The position numbers and the translations under genes are program-made. The notes under the pieces were generated by a model, which saw nothing but the letters and a program-made list of their open reading frames with translations, made no database searches and was not told where the DNA came from. Below are positions 51,553 to 59,770 of a stretch of DNA of 64,000 nt, piece after piece (the first letter of the stretch is position 1; every line of letters starts with the position of its first letter). Origin of the DNA: Jeongeupia sp. USM3 (lineage in GTDB: Bacteria; Pseudomonadota; Gammaproteobacteria; Burkholderiales; Chitinibacteraceae); assembly GCF_001808185.1 (NCBI RefSeq), contig NZ_CP017668.1:3224001-3288000 (forward strand), written 5' to 3'.

Positions 51553-52703
51553 ACGGCGTTGCGGAGGTCGATGCCGAAACGGCCGTTCAGGCCTTCGACC
51601 GCGGTATTGGTCAGCGCGATCACCGTGAGCCGCTCGACCGGGTCGACGAACCAGCCGTGGCCGTAGGCACCGCCCCATTGCCACGTTCCCGGCGATTGCG
51701 GGCTGGCCGCCGCAGCCGGGTCGAGCAGTACCGAACCGCCATAGCCGAAACCCCAGCCAGGGCCGCGGGTGTCGATGAGCAGCGAGCCGGTCTGGTTGCT
51801 GCGCAGCGCCTGCGACATCGCCGGCGAGATCACGCTGCGGTCGGTGCGCAGGCTTTCGAGAAAGCGCAGGAAGTCGTCCGCGCTGCCGACCATGCCGCCA
51901 CCGCCGGACGGAAACGACGCCGGGTCGAAGACCCGATCCGGTGCAAACGAGATGCCGGCCAGCGCGGGGTCGATGAAGGGCACGATCGTGTGCCCGTCCA
52001 TCCGCACCGGCGGCGATCCGGGGCTGCCGTCGGCGTACGGCGTTGCCAGCCGCGCGTGGTCGCGCACCGCAAAAGCGGTGTCGTCCATCCCCAGCGGCCC
52101 GGTCACCAGCGTGGCGACGGCATCGGGCAGCGTTTGTCCGGTCACGCGGGCGATGACCGCGCCGAGCACGTCGGTGCCGACCGAATAGCGCCAGCGGCTG
52201 CCGGGCGCAAACAGCAGCGGCACGCCGGCGATGCGCCGCAGCTGCTCGGCCATGCCGAGGCCGGGCGCATCGAGCCCGTCCGAGATCCCGGCGCGGTGGT
52301 AGGGGCCGTCGGCGGCCTCGAAGAAACCGTAGCTGAAGCCGGCGGTGTGCGTCAGCAGGTGGTGGACGGTCACCGTTGCCGGCGCGCCGCTTGGCAGGCG
52401 CGGGCTGAACTCGGGCATCACGTCGCCCAGCGGCGCATGCAGCGACAGCCGGCCCCGCTCGACCAGCGCCAGCGCCGCGGTGCTGACGACCGGCTTGGTC
52501 AGCGATGCCAGCCGGAACAGCGCGTCGCCCTGCATGGCCAGCCCGCTTTCGCGATCGGCAAAGCCGGCCGCGCGCCGGTACAGCGTTTCGCCGCCGCGCG
52601 CGACCAGCACCACGGTGCCGACGATGCGTTTGTCGTCGATCGCGCCGTCGATTACGGCATCAAGGCGGGCAGACAGCAGGGTGTCGGCGGCAAGGCGGTC
52701 CAT
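51540..52703 (-). CDS. Serine hydrolase, class C beta-lactamase/EstB family
   Basis: A 387-residue enzyme with the SxxK motif SLTK (LFRLASLTKPVVSTAAL), the tyrosine motif YSVGTDVLG and a C-terminal HGW motif (YGHGWFVDP) in place of KTG. This combination marks the EstB-type esterases rather than true beta-lactamases. No signal peptide is present, so it is probably cytoplasmic. AAGGA lies 6 nt before the ATG. Confidence 0.88.
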   Translation of the reverse strand: MDRLAADTLLSARLDAVIDGAIDDKRIVGTVVLVARGGETLYRRAAGFADRESGLAMQGDALFRLASLTKPVVSTAALALVERGRLSLHAPLGDVMPEFSPRLPSGAPATVTVHHLLTHTAGFSYGFFEAADGPYHRAGISDGLDAPGLGMAEQLRRIAGVPLLFAPGSRWRYSVGTDVLGAVIARVTGQTLPDAVATLVTGPLGMDDTAFAVRDHARLATPYADGSPGSPPVRMDGHTIVPFIDPALAGISFAPDRVFDPASFPSGGGGMVGSADDFLRFLESLRTDRSVISPAMSQALRSNQTGSLLIDTRGPGWGFGYGGSVLLDPAAAASPQSPGTWQWGGAYGHGWFVDPVERLTVIALTNTAVEGLNGRFGIDLRNAVYAG

Positions 52704-53138
52704 CGCGTGTCCTTCGGTTGAAAGCGGCTACTGCCCGGTACTTCCCGTCGCGGGCAAATCCTGCTGGCGGCAGCGCTGCTGCGTTGGGCACGCCTGGCCA
52801 GCTTGTACTGGATAGCCGTTCCGTGCCCGCCCCGCAATCCGGGCGGGCCGGATCAATGAGGGCTGCGGAAACGGCCGCCCCGTTGTCACCGTACCCGCGC
52901 ACTGTCGCAGTTTTTGCCGCGCTTGCCATGTGGTTTGACTGCGATAGTTTTTAACTATAGATTTTCCCGGTCGGCAGAAACGGTATTGTCCGCTCTGCCG
53001 GTTTGATCCGATTTCAAGCGGATTCAAGCGCCGCCGGTACGCGATTGGTATTGCCTATTAGTCATCGACAATCGAAATTTTGTGATCGATTTTCGCTATT
53101 GCTATCGACGTGCGCCCGACAACAACGAGGAGACAAGC
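52704..53138. other. 435-bp intergenic region: repeat A-like segment and AT-rich regulatory region
   Basis: No credible gene. Near 52757-52805 is a family A-like piece (AATCCTGCTGGCGGC, then GCCTGGCCAGCTTGTAC). From 52930 the DNA becomes AT-rich, unlike the rest of the window. It carries a promoter candidate, inverted repeats CGGCAGA-N15-TCTGCCG (52972-53000), ATCCG-N8-CGGAT (53006-53023) and AATCGA-N10-TCGATT (53070-53091). Confidence 0.55.
52935..52963 (+). promoter_or_regulatory. Candidate promoter of the CE2-like esterase with palindromic spacer
   Basis: TTGACT (52935-52940), 17-bp spacer, TAGATT (52958-52963). The spacer holds the palindrome ATAGTT-TTT-AACTAT (52944-52958), a possible operator. 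It lies about 175 bp before the ATG, leaving a long leader. Confidence 0.4.
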
Positions 53139-54407
53139 ATGAAACTGATGTTGTGTGTGGTCGCCGGCCTGATCGGCAGCAGCGCGGCCGCCTGGGCCGA
53201 ATCGGCCTGCGAGCCGGCGTGGGACAAGAGCAAGGTGTATACCGGCGGCCAGCGCGTCAGCCATGACGCAAAGCGCTTCGAGGCGCGCTGGTGGACGCAG
53301 GGCGAGAACCCGGCCCGCTCCGGCCAGTGGGATGTGTGGAAGTCGCTCGGCGCCTGCCCGGCCGAACCGCAGCCGGTGGCGGCGCAGCTCAATGTCGGCG
53401 GCCGGGTCCAGGCCGACGCGCCGGATCGCGTGTCGTACAGCTGGCCGGGCGTCTACTTCGAAGGCCGCTTCCGCGGCACCGGGGTCGGCCTCGTGTTCGA
53501 CGATGCTTTCGGCCAGTACAACGTCGAGATCGACGGCCAGCCCAGGGCCAAGGTCGTCAAGCCGGGCAAGACCACCTACTGGATCAGTGGGCTGGCCAAC
53601 GGCGAGCACAGCGTGCGCGTGTCCTTGCGCGGCGAACTCACCGGATCGCCCGATGCGGTTCCGCCGGTCAACACGCCCGGAAGTTTCGGTGGCCTGGTTG
53701 CCGCTCCGGGCGGGCAGTTGCTGGCGCCACCCGCCTCGCCGACCCGTCAGATCGAGTTCATCGGTGATTCGTATACGGCCGGTCTGGGCGCCGAATCGGG
53801 CCGCAAGGACTGCACCGAGGAAGAGGTCGCCGGTTTCTCGAACGCCGACGTCTCGTTCGGCGCGCTGACCGCCAGGCACTACGGCGCGGCCTACCAGATC
53901 AACGGTTACTCGGGGCTCGGCATGGTGCGCAACTACGGCGGCAATATCGCCAGCGTCAATTACCGGACCTTCTACGACCGCGCGCTGACCGGTGTCGCCG
54001 GCAACGTCTGGACCAATCCGGGCAACTGGAAGCCGCAGCTCGTCGTCGTCGGCCTCGGCATCAACGACTTCTCGACCGCGGTCGGCGCCGGCGAGGCCTA
54101 CACGCCGGAAACGCTGCGCACCGCCTACAAGTCGGCTTACCGCGGCTTCATCGACAAGCTGCGCGGCCAGTACGGCAACGTGCACGTGATCGTCAGCGCC
54201 ACCTACCTCTGGCCGGACAACAAGCTGCAGGAAGTCGCGCAGGAAGTCGTTGCCGAAGCCAAGGCTGGCGGCGACCAGAAGATCAGCTACTTCTACTACG
54301 ACGGCCTCGACAGTCTCGGTTGCGGCTGGCACCCGTCGGTCCGCGACCATCAGGCCATTTCGGCCAAGCTCGTCTCGGCCATCGACGGACTCGGCCTCTG
54401 GCGCTGA
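53139..54407 (+). CDS. Secreted SGNH carbohydrate esterase (CE2-like) with N-terminal CBM5/12 chitin-binding module
   Basis: A 422-residue secreted enzyme. Signal peptide (residues 1-20), then CBM5/12 (about 23-72; AWDKSKVYTGGQRVSHDAKR, ARWWTQGENP). A jelly-roll (about 85-180; YSWPGVYFEGRFRGTGVGL) precedes the SGNH catalytic domain (IEFIGDSYTAG, GYSGLGMVRNYGG, VVGLGINDFS, CGWHPSVRDHQ). The jelly-roll plus SGNH order is that of CE2 acetyl esterases. The chitin module suggests it removes acetyl groups on or near chitin surfaces. GAGGAG precedes the ATG. Confidence 0.88.
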   Translation: MKLMLCVVAGLIGSSAAAWAESACEPAWDKSKVYTGGQRVSHDAKRFEARWWTQGENPARSGQWDVWKSLGACPAEPQPVAAQLNVGGRVQADAPDRVSYSWPGVYFEGRFRGTGVGLVFDDAFGQYNVEIDGQPRAKVVKPGKTTYWISGLANGEHSVRVSLRGELTGSPDAVPPVNTPGSFGGLVAAPGGQLLAPPASPTRQIEFIGDSYTAGLGAESGRKDCTEEEVAGFSNADVSFGALTARHYGAAYQINGYSGLGMVRNYGGNIASVNYRTFYDRALTGVAGNVWTNPGNWKPQLVVVGLGINDFSTAVGAGEAYTPETLRTAYKSAYRGFIDKLRGQYGNVHVIVSATYLWPDNKLQEVAQEVVAEAKAGGDQKISYFYYDGLDSLGCGWHPSVRDHQAISAKLVSAIDGLGLWR

Positions 54408-54431
54408 TCCGCATCGCTTCGTCCTCTCTTG

Positions 54432-54457
54432 GGCGGGTCGTCGACCCGCCTTTTTTT
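54432..54457 (+). terminator. Rho-independent terminator of the CE2-like esterase
   Basis: Stem GGCGGGTC, loop GTC, stem GACCCGCC (54432-54450), then seven T residues. Confidence 0.92.
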
Positions 54458-54575
54458 CAAGACGGCGCGGTATCTTCCGTACGGCCGGATCGGCCGGACA
54501 GGCGCACGGCTTGGGCCGGTGACGCGGGCGGGCGCCGTCCCTATAGTGGCCGTTTCTCCTGACCGGAATGCCGCC

Positions 54576-55550
54576 ATGTCCTTCGCCGCCGAATCCGCCG
54601 CGTGGTATCTGCAACCGGGGCGGCAGCTCGCCGAGATCGACCGGCTGCTGACGCGGCCCGAGGCGCCGCAGCTGCACGCGGCGCGGCTGATCGAACGTGG
54701 CCGCTGCCTCGAGGCGCTGTGGCAGCCGCAGTCGGCGCTGAACGCCTACGCCGAGGCCGACGGCCTGCTCGGCAGCGGCGATACCGTCCTGCGCTGCCGC
54801 TTGCAGCTTGGCGCCGCAGCCATCCACTACGCCCATGCCGATTACGCCGCCGCGCTGCAGGCGTGGCAGCTGGCGCTGCCGCTGGCTGCAAACGACGCGC
54901 TGGCGACGAGCGAGGCGCTGCTCGGCCTCGGGCGCGTCTGCCAGGCCCTCGGTGGCGCCGACGCGGCGCTGGGCTACAACGCCTCGGCGCTGAGCGCGGC
55001 CAATGCCGCCGGCGACAGCCGGCTGCAGGCGATGGTGGCGCTCAATGTCGTCGCCAGCCTCAATGCGCTGGGCCGTTACGACGAGATGGCGGCGACGCTC
55101 GCCGACGCGGCGCGGCTGATCGCGGCAACGCCGGGCAGGCCGTTCGAGGCCGAATGGCAGGTCTATGCCGCCATCGTCGCGCAGGCGGGCAACCGGCTGC
55201 GCGAGGCCGGACGCGGACTCGAGATCGCGCTGGCGCTGGCCGACGGCGCCAACAACCACTGGGTCCGTGCGTTCGCGCTGCTGCAGCTGGGCAGGCTGCG
55301 CGCACGGCTGCACGACGGCCGCGGCGCGCTGGCCGCGCTGCATGCCGCGCGCGAGATCGGCGAAGCCATGGGTATCGCGCACACGCTGATGGACATCCAT
55401 GCCCAGCTCGCCAGAATCAACGAGGCACAGGGCAATCTCGGCGACGCGCTCGAGCACTGCAAGCTGCACCACCAGTACTACCGCTGGGCGCACGAGGGCC
55501 TGAACCGCGACCTGCTGGCGATGCTGGTGCCGGCCGGCCCCACCCACTGA
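54576..55550 (+). CDS. Tetratricopeptide-repeat protein, unknown function
   Basis: A 324-residue, Ala-rich, all-helical protein with about six TPR-like units (for example YAEADGLLGSGDTVLRCRLQ, YAAALQAWQLALPLA, DAALGYNASALSAANAAG, GDALEHCKLHHQYYRWAHEG). No signal peptide or catalytic domain is seen. It resembles the TPR half of larger signalling proteins whose output domain (e.g. GGDEF) is absent here. The ATG at 54576 follows the esterase terminator; an upstream in-frame reading runs through that terminator. Confidence 0.6.
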   Translation: MSFAAESAAWYLQPGRQLAEIDRLLTRPEAPQLHAARLIERGRCLEALWQPQSALNAYAEADGLLGSGDTVLRCRLQLGAAAIHYAHADYAAALQAWQLALPLAANDALATSEALLGLGRVCQALGGADAALGYNASALSAANAAGDSRLQAMVALNVVASLNALGRYDEMAATLADAARLIAATPGRPFEAEWQVYAAIVAQAGNRLREAGRGLEIALALADGANNHWVRAFALLQLGRLRARLHDGRGALAALHAAREIGEAMGIAHTLMDIHAQLARINEAQGNLGDALEHCKLHHQYYRWAHEGLNRDLLAMLVPAGPTH

Positions 55551-55657
55551 CCGCGGGCGAGACCGGCGTGCTGCCGGATCGGCGCAGTGGGCCGGGCAGC
55601 GGCCGATGCCGCGCCTATCCTGATAGCTGATCCGCTCGCCAGGAGCTTGCCGCACCC

Positions 55658-56020
55658 ATGCTGTTCCGCCTTCTGGCCGACGCCGTACTGCTGATCCATC
55701 TGGCGTTCATCGTGTTCGCGCTGTTCGGCGGGCTGTTCGCCTTGCGCTGGCGCTGGGCGCCGCTGGTCCATCTGCCGGCCGCGGCCTGGGGCTTCTTCGT
55801 CGAACTGACCGGCCGCATCTGCCCGCTGACCCCGCTCGAGAACGCGCTGCGCGCGCGCGCCGGCCAGGTCGGCTACAGCGGGAGCTTTATCGAGCATTAC
55901 CTGCTGCCGCTGATCTACCCGGCCGGGCTGACGCGGGATGTACAATCGCTGCTGGCCGGCATCGTCGTGCTGGTCAATGTCGCGATCTACGTGTGGCTGT
56001 TCGCGCGTCGGCGCCGCTGA
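55658..56020 (+). CDS. DUF2784 family membrane protein
   Basis: A 120-residue protein with about four membrane helices (residues 6-28, 33-55, 75-95, 98-115). The family core HLAFIVFALFGG, WAPLVHLPAAAWG, CPLTPLEN and HYLLPLIYP is clear. Function of the family is unknown. CAGGAG lies about 12 nt ahead of the ATG. Confidence 0.85.
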   Translation: MLFRLLADAVLLIHLAFIVFALFGGLFALRWRWAPLVHLPAAAWGFFVELTGRICPLTPLENALRARAGQVGYSGSFIEHYLLPLIYPAGLTRDVQSLLAGIVVLVNVAIYVWLFARRRR

Positions 56021-56036
56021 ACCCGCCGCATCCGGA

Positions 56037-56525
56037 ATGCCCATGCCCCTAAGCCTCCATCAAGCCTCGGTACCCGTCTTCGTCCGCTATCTCGACCGGC
56101 TGGCCGCCATCGTCGCCGGCGTCGATCCGGCGCTGCTCGACGCGCGCCTGGCTCCCGACATGCACCCGTTCCGCTCGCAGGTCGCGATAGCCGCAAACTT
56201 CGCGCCGCGTGCGTGTTTTCCGCTCGCCGGCAAACCGGTGCCGGACCTGGGGGAAATGCCGCAGAGCGTTGAAGGATTGCTGGCGCGGATCGCACACGCC
56301 AAGGCGCTGGTCGAATCGCTGGCGCCGGACGAGTTCGACGCCGGCCGGGTGATCGAGGACGGCGCCGGGCAGGCGACGGTCGTGCTGCCGGCCGCCGATT
56401 TCCTGTGCCAGTACGCGCTGCCGAACTTCTTCTTCCACCTCACGACCGCATACGCGATCCTGCGCAGCCGTGGGGTAGCGGTCGGCAAGGGCGACTTCGA
56501 CGGCTTCCACGCCTATCCGCGCTAG
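56037..56525 (+). CDS. DUF1993 family protein
   Basis: A 162-residue soluble protein. Family features: SLHQASVPVFVRYLDRLAAIV near the start, APDMHPFRSQVAIAANFA, and the C-terminal LPNFFFHLTTAYAILRSRGVAVGKGDF. The fold is DinB-like helical. Role unknown. ATGs at 56037 and 56043 are both possible. It lies 16 nt after the DUF2784 gene. Confidence 0.85.
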   Translation: MPMPLSLHQASVPVFVRYLDRLAAIVAGVDPALLDARLAPDMHPFRSQVAIAANFAPRACFPLAGKPVPDLGEMPQSVEGLLARIAHAKALVESLAPDEFDAGRVIEDGAGQATVVLPAADFLCQYALPNFFFHLTTAYAILRSRGVAVGKGDFDGFHAYPR

Positions 56526-56531
56526 GCGCGG

Positions 56532-57122
56532 TCAGCGCGGCGATGCCTTGCAGCAGCCCTGCACATGGTCGTCGACCAGGCCGCAGGCCTGCATGAACGC
56601 ATAGCAGGTCGTGCTGCCGACGAAGCGGAAACCGAGTTTCTTCAGCCGCTTCGACAGCAGGTCCGACTCCATCGTGCTTGCCCGCACCTCGGCCAGCGCG
56701 GCCGGCGCGTTGACCTTGGTGCGGCCGCCGACGACGTCCCAGACGATGCGGGCCAGCGTCTCGCCTTGCGCGTGCAGGTCCAGCAGCACCCGGGCGTTGC
56801 CGATGATGGCCTCGATCTTGCCGCGATGGCGGATGATGCCCGCATCGAGCACCAGCCGCTCGACATCGTCCGGCGTGAACGCGGCGATCGCTGCGGCGTC
56901 GAAATTGCAGAAAGCGCGGCGGTAGCCGTCGCGCTTCTTCAGCACCGTCAGCCACGACAGCCCGGCCTGCATGCCCTCGAGGCAGAGCATCTCGAACAGC
57001 GTGCGCTCGTCATGGCAGGGCACGCCCCACTCGTCGTCGTGGTAGGCGATATAGAGCGGGTCGGTCGACAGCCAGCCGCAGCGCGGCCGGCCGTCGTCAC
57101 AGACGATAACGTTCGACTTCAC
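56532..57122 (-). CDS. tag: DNA-3-methyladenine glycosylase I (Tag)
   Basis: A 196-residue base-excision enzyme very like E. coli Tag: RCGWLSTDPLYIAYHDDEWG, LFEMLCLEGMQAGLSW, DAGIIRHRGKIEAIIGNA and CYAFMQACGLVDDH. Zinc ligands (Cys15, His28 and the C-terminal His and Cys) are kept. It removes 3-methyladenine. The N-terminus is 11 residues longer than E. coli and overlaps the chemoreceptor 3' end by 26 nt; no later start exists before the conserved core. Confidence 0.95.
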   Translation of the reverse strand: MKSNVIVCDDGRPRCGWLSTDPLYIAYHDDEWGVPCHDERTLFEMLCLEGMQAGLSWLTVLKKRDGYRRAFCNFDAAAIAAFTPDDVERLVLDAGIIRHRGKIEAIIGNARVLLDLHAQGETLARIVWDVVGGRTKVNAPAALAEVRASTMESDLLSKRLKKLGFRFVGSTTCYAFMQACGLVDDHVQGCCKASPR

Positions 57123-58710
57123 GGTTCATCTCCCCGGCCAGCCGGTCGAGTTCGCGCGCCGAGCTGGCGGTCTGCTGCGCGGCGCTGCTGCTCGCTTCGG
57201 ACATCTGTGCAATCCGCTCGACCAGTTGGGCGATATTGTTGCTTGCGGCGCTCTGCTCGCGGATCGCGCCGCTGATGTCGGCGACGTGTTCGACCACCGC
57301 GCTCGAGCCGCTGCGGATCGCGCCGATCGCCGTGCCGGCTTCGCGCGCCTGTGCGACGGCGCCTTCGACCTCGGTGACCACGGCGCTCATCCGTTCGACC
57401 GCGGCCAGCGCACCCTGCTGGATCGCGGCGACGGTGCTCGAGATCTCGCGCGTCGACACCGCGGTGCGTTCGGCGAGCTTGCGCACCTCGTCGGCGACGA
57501 CGGCAAAGCCGCGGCCGGTTTCGCCGGCGCGCGCCGCTTCGATCGCCGCATTCAGCGCCAGGAGGTTGGTCTGGTCGGCGATGTCCTTGATCACGCCGAC
57601 GACGGCGTTGATGTCGGCGCTCTTTTCCTTCAGCGCGTCGATCTCGCCGGCCGCTTCGCGCACGGTGCCCGAGATCGCGTCGATGCGCGTGACGCTGGCG
57701 TCGATCACCTGCGCGCCGGTGCCGGCCTGGCGGCCCGATTCGCGCGAAATCTGGTCGGCCTCGGACGCGCGGTCGGCGATATGGCCGATGCTGACGGTGA
57801 CTTCCTCGACCGTCGCCGCCATGCTCGAGGCCGCTTCGCTGGTGCTGCCGGCGTTCTGCGACATGCTGCTGGCCGCGCGCGACACCTCGCCGGTGGCGCC
57901 GCCGATGGTGCGGATATGGCCCGACATGTCCTTCAGGCTCTGGCGGGTGCGGTCGAGCAGGCGGTTGAAGGCGGTGACGGTCTGGGCGATCTCGTCATTG
58001 CCGCGCACCGGCACGCGGCGGGTGAAGTCGAGGCTGGCCTCGATCTCGCCCACGGTCTGCTGCATCGCCAGCAGCGGCTGGCGGATCGAGCGGTAGAGCA
58101 GGGCGCCGAAAATGGCGAGTGCGATCGCGGCGACGGCGATGGTGCCGATCATCACGTTGCGGGCGGTGGCCTCGCTGGCGAGGATCGCGTCCTGCTGCAC
58201 CCTGGCCTCGTGCTGGTTGTGCGCGTGGATCGCGGCCAGCGCCTTCTCGGTCGCGATCGCGGCATCGCGGCCCTGATGGGCGATCTGCGCCTGCGCGTCG
58301 GCGGTGTCGCCGGCCCTGGACTTGGCGAGGATGTCGTCGTAGATCGTGTGGAACGATTGCAGCGTGGTCTTGAATTCGGCGAAGCGTTGCCGGTCCTCGC
58401 TGTCGCTGTGGACCTTTTCGTATTCGGCGTTGATCTGGTCGATCGCCGCACGGCGCTTGCCGATTTCGTCGGCGAGCTTTGCACGGGCGTCCGGGTTCTG
58501 CTCGACAATGTACTGCGCGACGAGGATCTGCTCGATCTTGTAGTTGTTGTTGATGTCGTTGCCCTTGTTCAGGCCGTCGAACGCATCGTCGACGAGCAGG
58601 GCGACGCTGGTTTCGATCTGCCTGAGGACGACGGTGCCGGCAACGCCGACGATGACGAGCGCGGCGATGGCGGCGATGATCAGGGCGATCAGCCTCTGTC
58701 CGATATTCAT
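57097..58710 (-). CDS. Methyl-accepting chemotaxis protein
   Basis: A 537-residue receptor: helix 1 (residues 10-30), four-helix-bundle sensor (about 35-185), helix 2 (about 190-210), HAMP, and signalling domain with hairpin EAARAGETGRGFAVVADEVRKLAERTAVST. No CheB/CheR-binding pentapeptide at the C-terminus (ends MNREVERYRL). It starts behind a clear sigma-28 promoter, tying it to fliA in this window. Confidence 0.95.
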   Translation of the reverse strand: MNIGQRLIALIIAAIAALVIVGVAGTVVLRQIETSVALLVDDAFDGLNKGNDINNNYKIEQILVAQYIVEQNPDARAKLADEIGKRRAAIDQINAEYEKVHSDSEDRQRFAEFKTTLQSFHTIYDDILAKSRAGDTADAQAQIAHQGRDAAIATEKALAAIHAHNQHEARVQQDAILASEATARNVMIGTIAVAAIALAIFGALLYRSIRQPLLAMQQTVGEIEASLDFTRRVPVRGNDEIAQTVTAFNRLLDRTRQSLKDMSGHIRTIGGATGEVSRAASSMSQNAGSTSEAASSMAATVEEVTVSIGHIADRASEADQISRESGRQAGTGAQVIDASVTRIDAISGTVREAAGEIDALKEKSADINAVVGVIKDIADQTNLLALNAAIEAARAGETGRGFAVVADEVRKLAERTAVSTREISSTVAAIQQGALAAVERMSAVVTEVEGAVAQAREAGTAIGAIRSGSSAVVEHVADISGAIREQSAASNNIAQLVERIAQMSEASSSAAQQTASSARELDRLAGEMNREVERYRL

Positions 58711-58753
58711 GGTGGCTTTCCTTACTGGTTGGGCAACGGCGCGCTGCCCTCCC

Positions 58754-58780
58754 TTATCGGCACAAACGAGCCGAAATTGA
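58754..58780 (-). promoter_or_regulatory. Sigma-28 (FliA) promoter of the chemoreceptor
   Basis: On the minus strand: TCAATTTC (58780-58773), 11-bp spacer, GCCGATAA (58761-58754). The -10 is a perfect match to the sigma-28 consensus and the spacing is exact; the -35 matches TAAAGTTT at five of eight positions. It lies 43 bp before the ATG. Confidence 0.8.
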
Positions 58781-58880
58781 GACGGGAACGGGTCGGAAAG
58801 CCGAAACGACGGGCGAAATCGCCATCGCGGGCTTCTTGGCTCCGTTGCGCCGGGGGTGTAAGTCTGCCGCGGTTGATCTT

Positions 58881-58899
58881 GAAAATGATAGCTTTTCTC
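58881..58899 (+). promoter_or_regulatory. Fur box upstream of tonB
   Basis: GAAAATGATAGCTTTTCTC matches the 19-bp Fur consensus at about 13 positions, including the intact AATGATA half. It lies 14 bp before the tonB ATG. Confidence 0.6.
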
Positions 58900-58913
58900 A
58901 ATATCATGCGCGA

Positions 58914-59621
58914 ATGGTTCTCAATAACGATTTCAGCTGGCGCGCCAGCCCGGTGCTGGTCGGCGTGGCCGGCGTGCATCTGCTGGCGCTCTACCTTGTC
59001 GTCAGCAGCTTCGTCGCGACGACGCCGCCGCAGATCATCCAGCCGTCGCTGATGTTCGCGACGCTGAGCGAGCCGGCGCCCGAAGCCGCGCCGCAGGCCG
59101 CGCCGCAGCCGCAGCCCAAGCCCCGGCCGGTCAAGCCCAAGTCCGAGCCGGTCAAGCAGCAGGCCAAGCCCGCACCCAAGCCGGTCGCCAAGACGACGAC
59201 CAGCGACAAGGCGCTGCACGACAGCCGCCCGGCCGAGCCGGAAGCGGCGAAAGCGGCCGAACCCGCGGCACCGGCCGTACCGGCGGCGCCCGAAAAGGCC
59301 ACGGCGCCCGCCGCCGCTGCAGCACCGGTCAGCGAGACCGCGCCGTCGTTCCATGCCAACTATCTGGCCAATCCCGAGCCGCCGTATCCGCCGCAATCGC
59401 GCGCGCTCGGCGAGGAGGGGGTGGTGACGCTGCGGGTGAAGGTCGGCGAGAACGGCCTGCCGATCTCGGTCGAAGTCGCCAAGTCGAGCGGCTTCCCGCG
59501 GCTCGACGCAGTCGCGAGAAACACCATCAAGAACCGCTGGAAGTTCGTTCCGGCCAAGAAGGGCAATGACGCCGTCGTCGGCACCGTGCTGGTGCCGATC
59601 GAGTTCAAGCTCAACAACTGA
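58914..59621 (+). CDS. tonB: Energy transducer TonB
   Basis: A 235-residue protein: membrane helix (residues 14-34), Pro/Lys/Ala-rich periplasm-spanning linker (50-145), and the TonB C-terminal domain (EPPYPPQSRALGEEGVVTLRV, SSGFPRLDAVARNTIKNRWKF). It transmits proton-motive energy to outer-membrane receptors, such as the siderophore receptor next to it. exbB/exbD are not in the window. Start 58914 directly precedes the helix. Confidence 0.95.
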   Translation: MVLNNDFSWRASPVLVGVAGVHLLALYLVVSSFVATTPPQIIQPSLMFATLSEPAPEAAPQAAPQPQPKPRPVKPKSEPVKQQAKPAPKPVAKTTTSDKALHDSRPAEPEAAKAAEPAAPAVPAAPEKATAPAAAAAPVSETAPSFHANYLANPEPPYPPQSRALGEEGVVTLRVKVGENGLPISVEVAKSSGFPRLDAVARNTIKNRWKFVPAKKGNDAVVGTVLVPIEFKLNN

Positions 59622-59632
59622 TCACCGTACCC

Positions 59633-59667
59633 GCAAAGCCCCGTCCGCATGGGCGGGGCTTTGCTTT
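59633..59667 (+). terminator. Terminator of tonB
   Basis: A 14-bp stem GCAAAGCCCCGTCC / GGGCGGGGCTTTGC with loop GCAT and one G-T pair, followed by TTTG. The stem is strong but the T-tract is short. Confidence 0.75.
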
Positions 59668-59770
59668 GCCCGCACGGCAGGACGTTGTCCTGAAAGCGGG
59701 CTGGCCGGCGCTCTCGTACCGGTCACGACATCACCAAAACCATAAATCAATACCAGTGGGGCAATACGAA

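Noticed and set aside
51540..52703. Class C beta-lactamase as an antibiotic-resistance gene
   Set aside because: No signal peptide, YSV in place of YxN and HGW in place of KTG point to an EstB-type esterase.
52652..53027. Minus-strand small frames upstream of the serine esterase
   Set aside because: No ribosome site, overlap with a repeat-like segment and regulatory palindromes, and no family resemblance.
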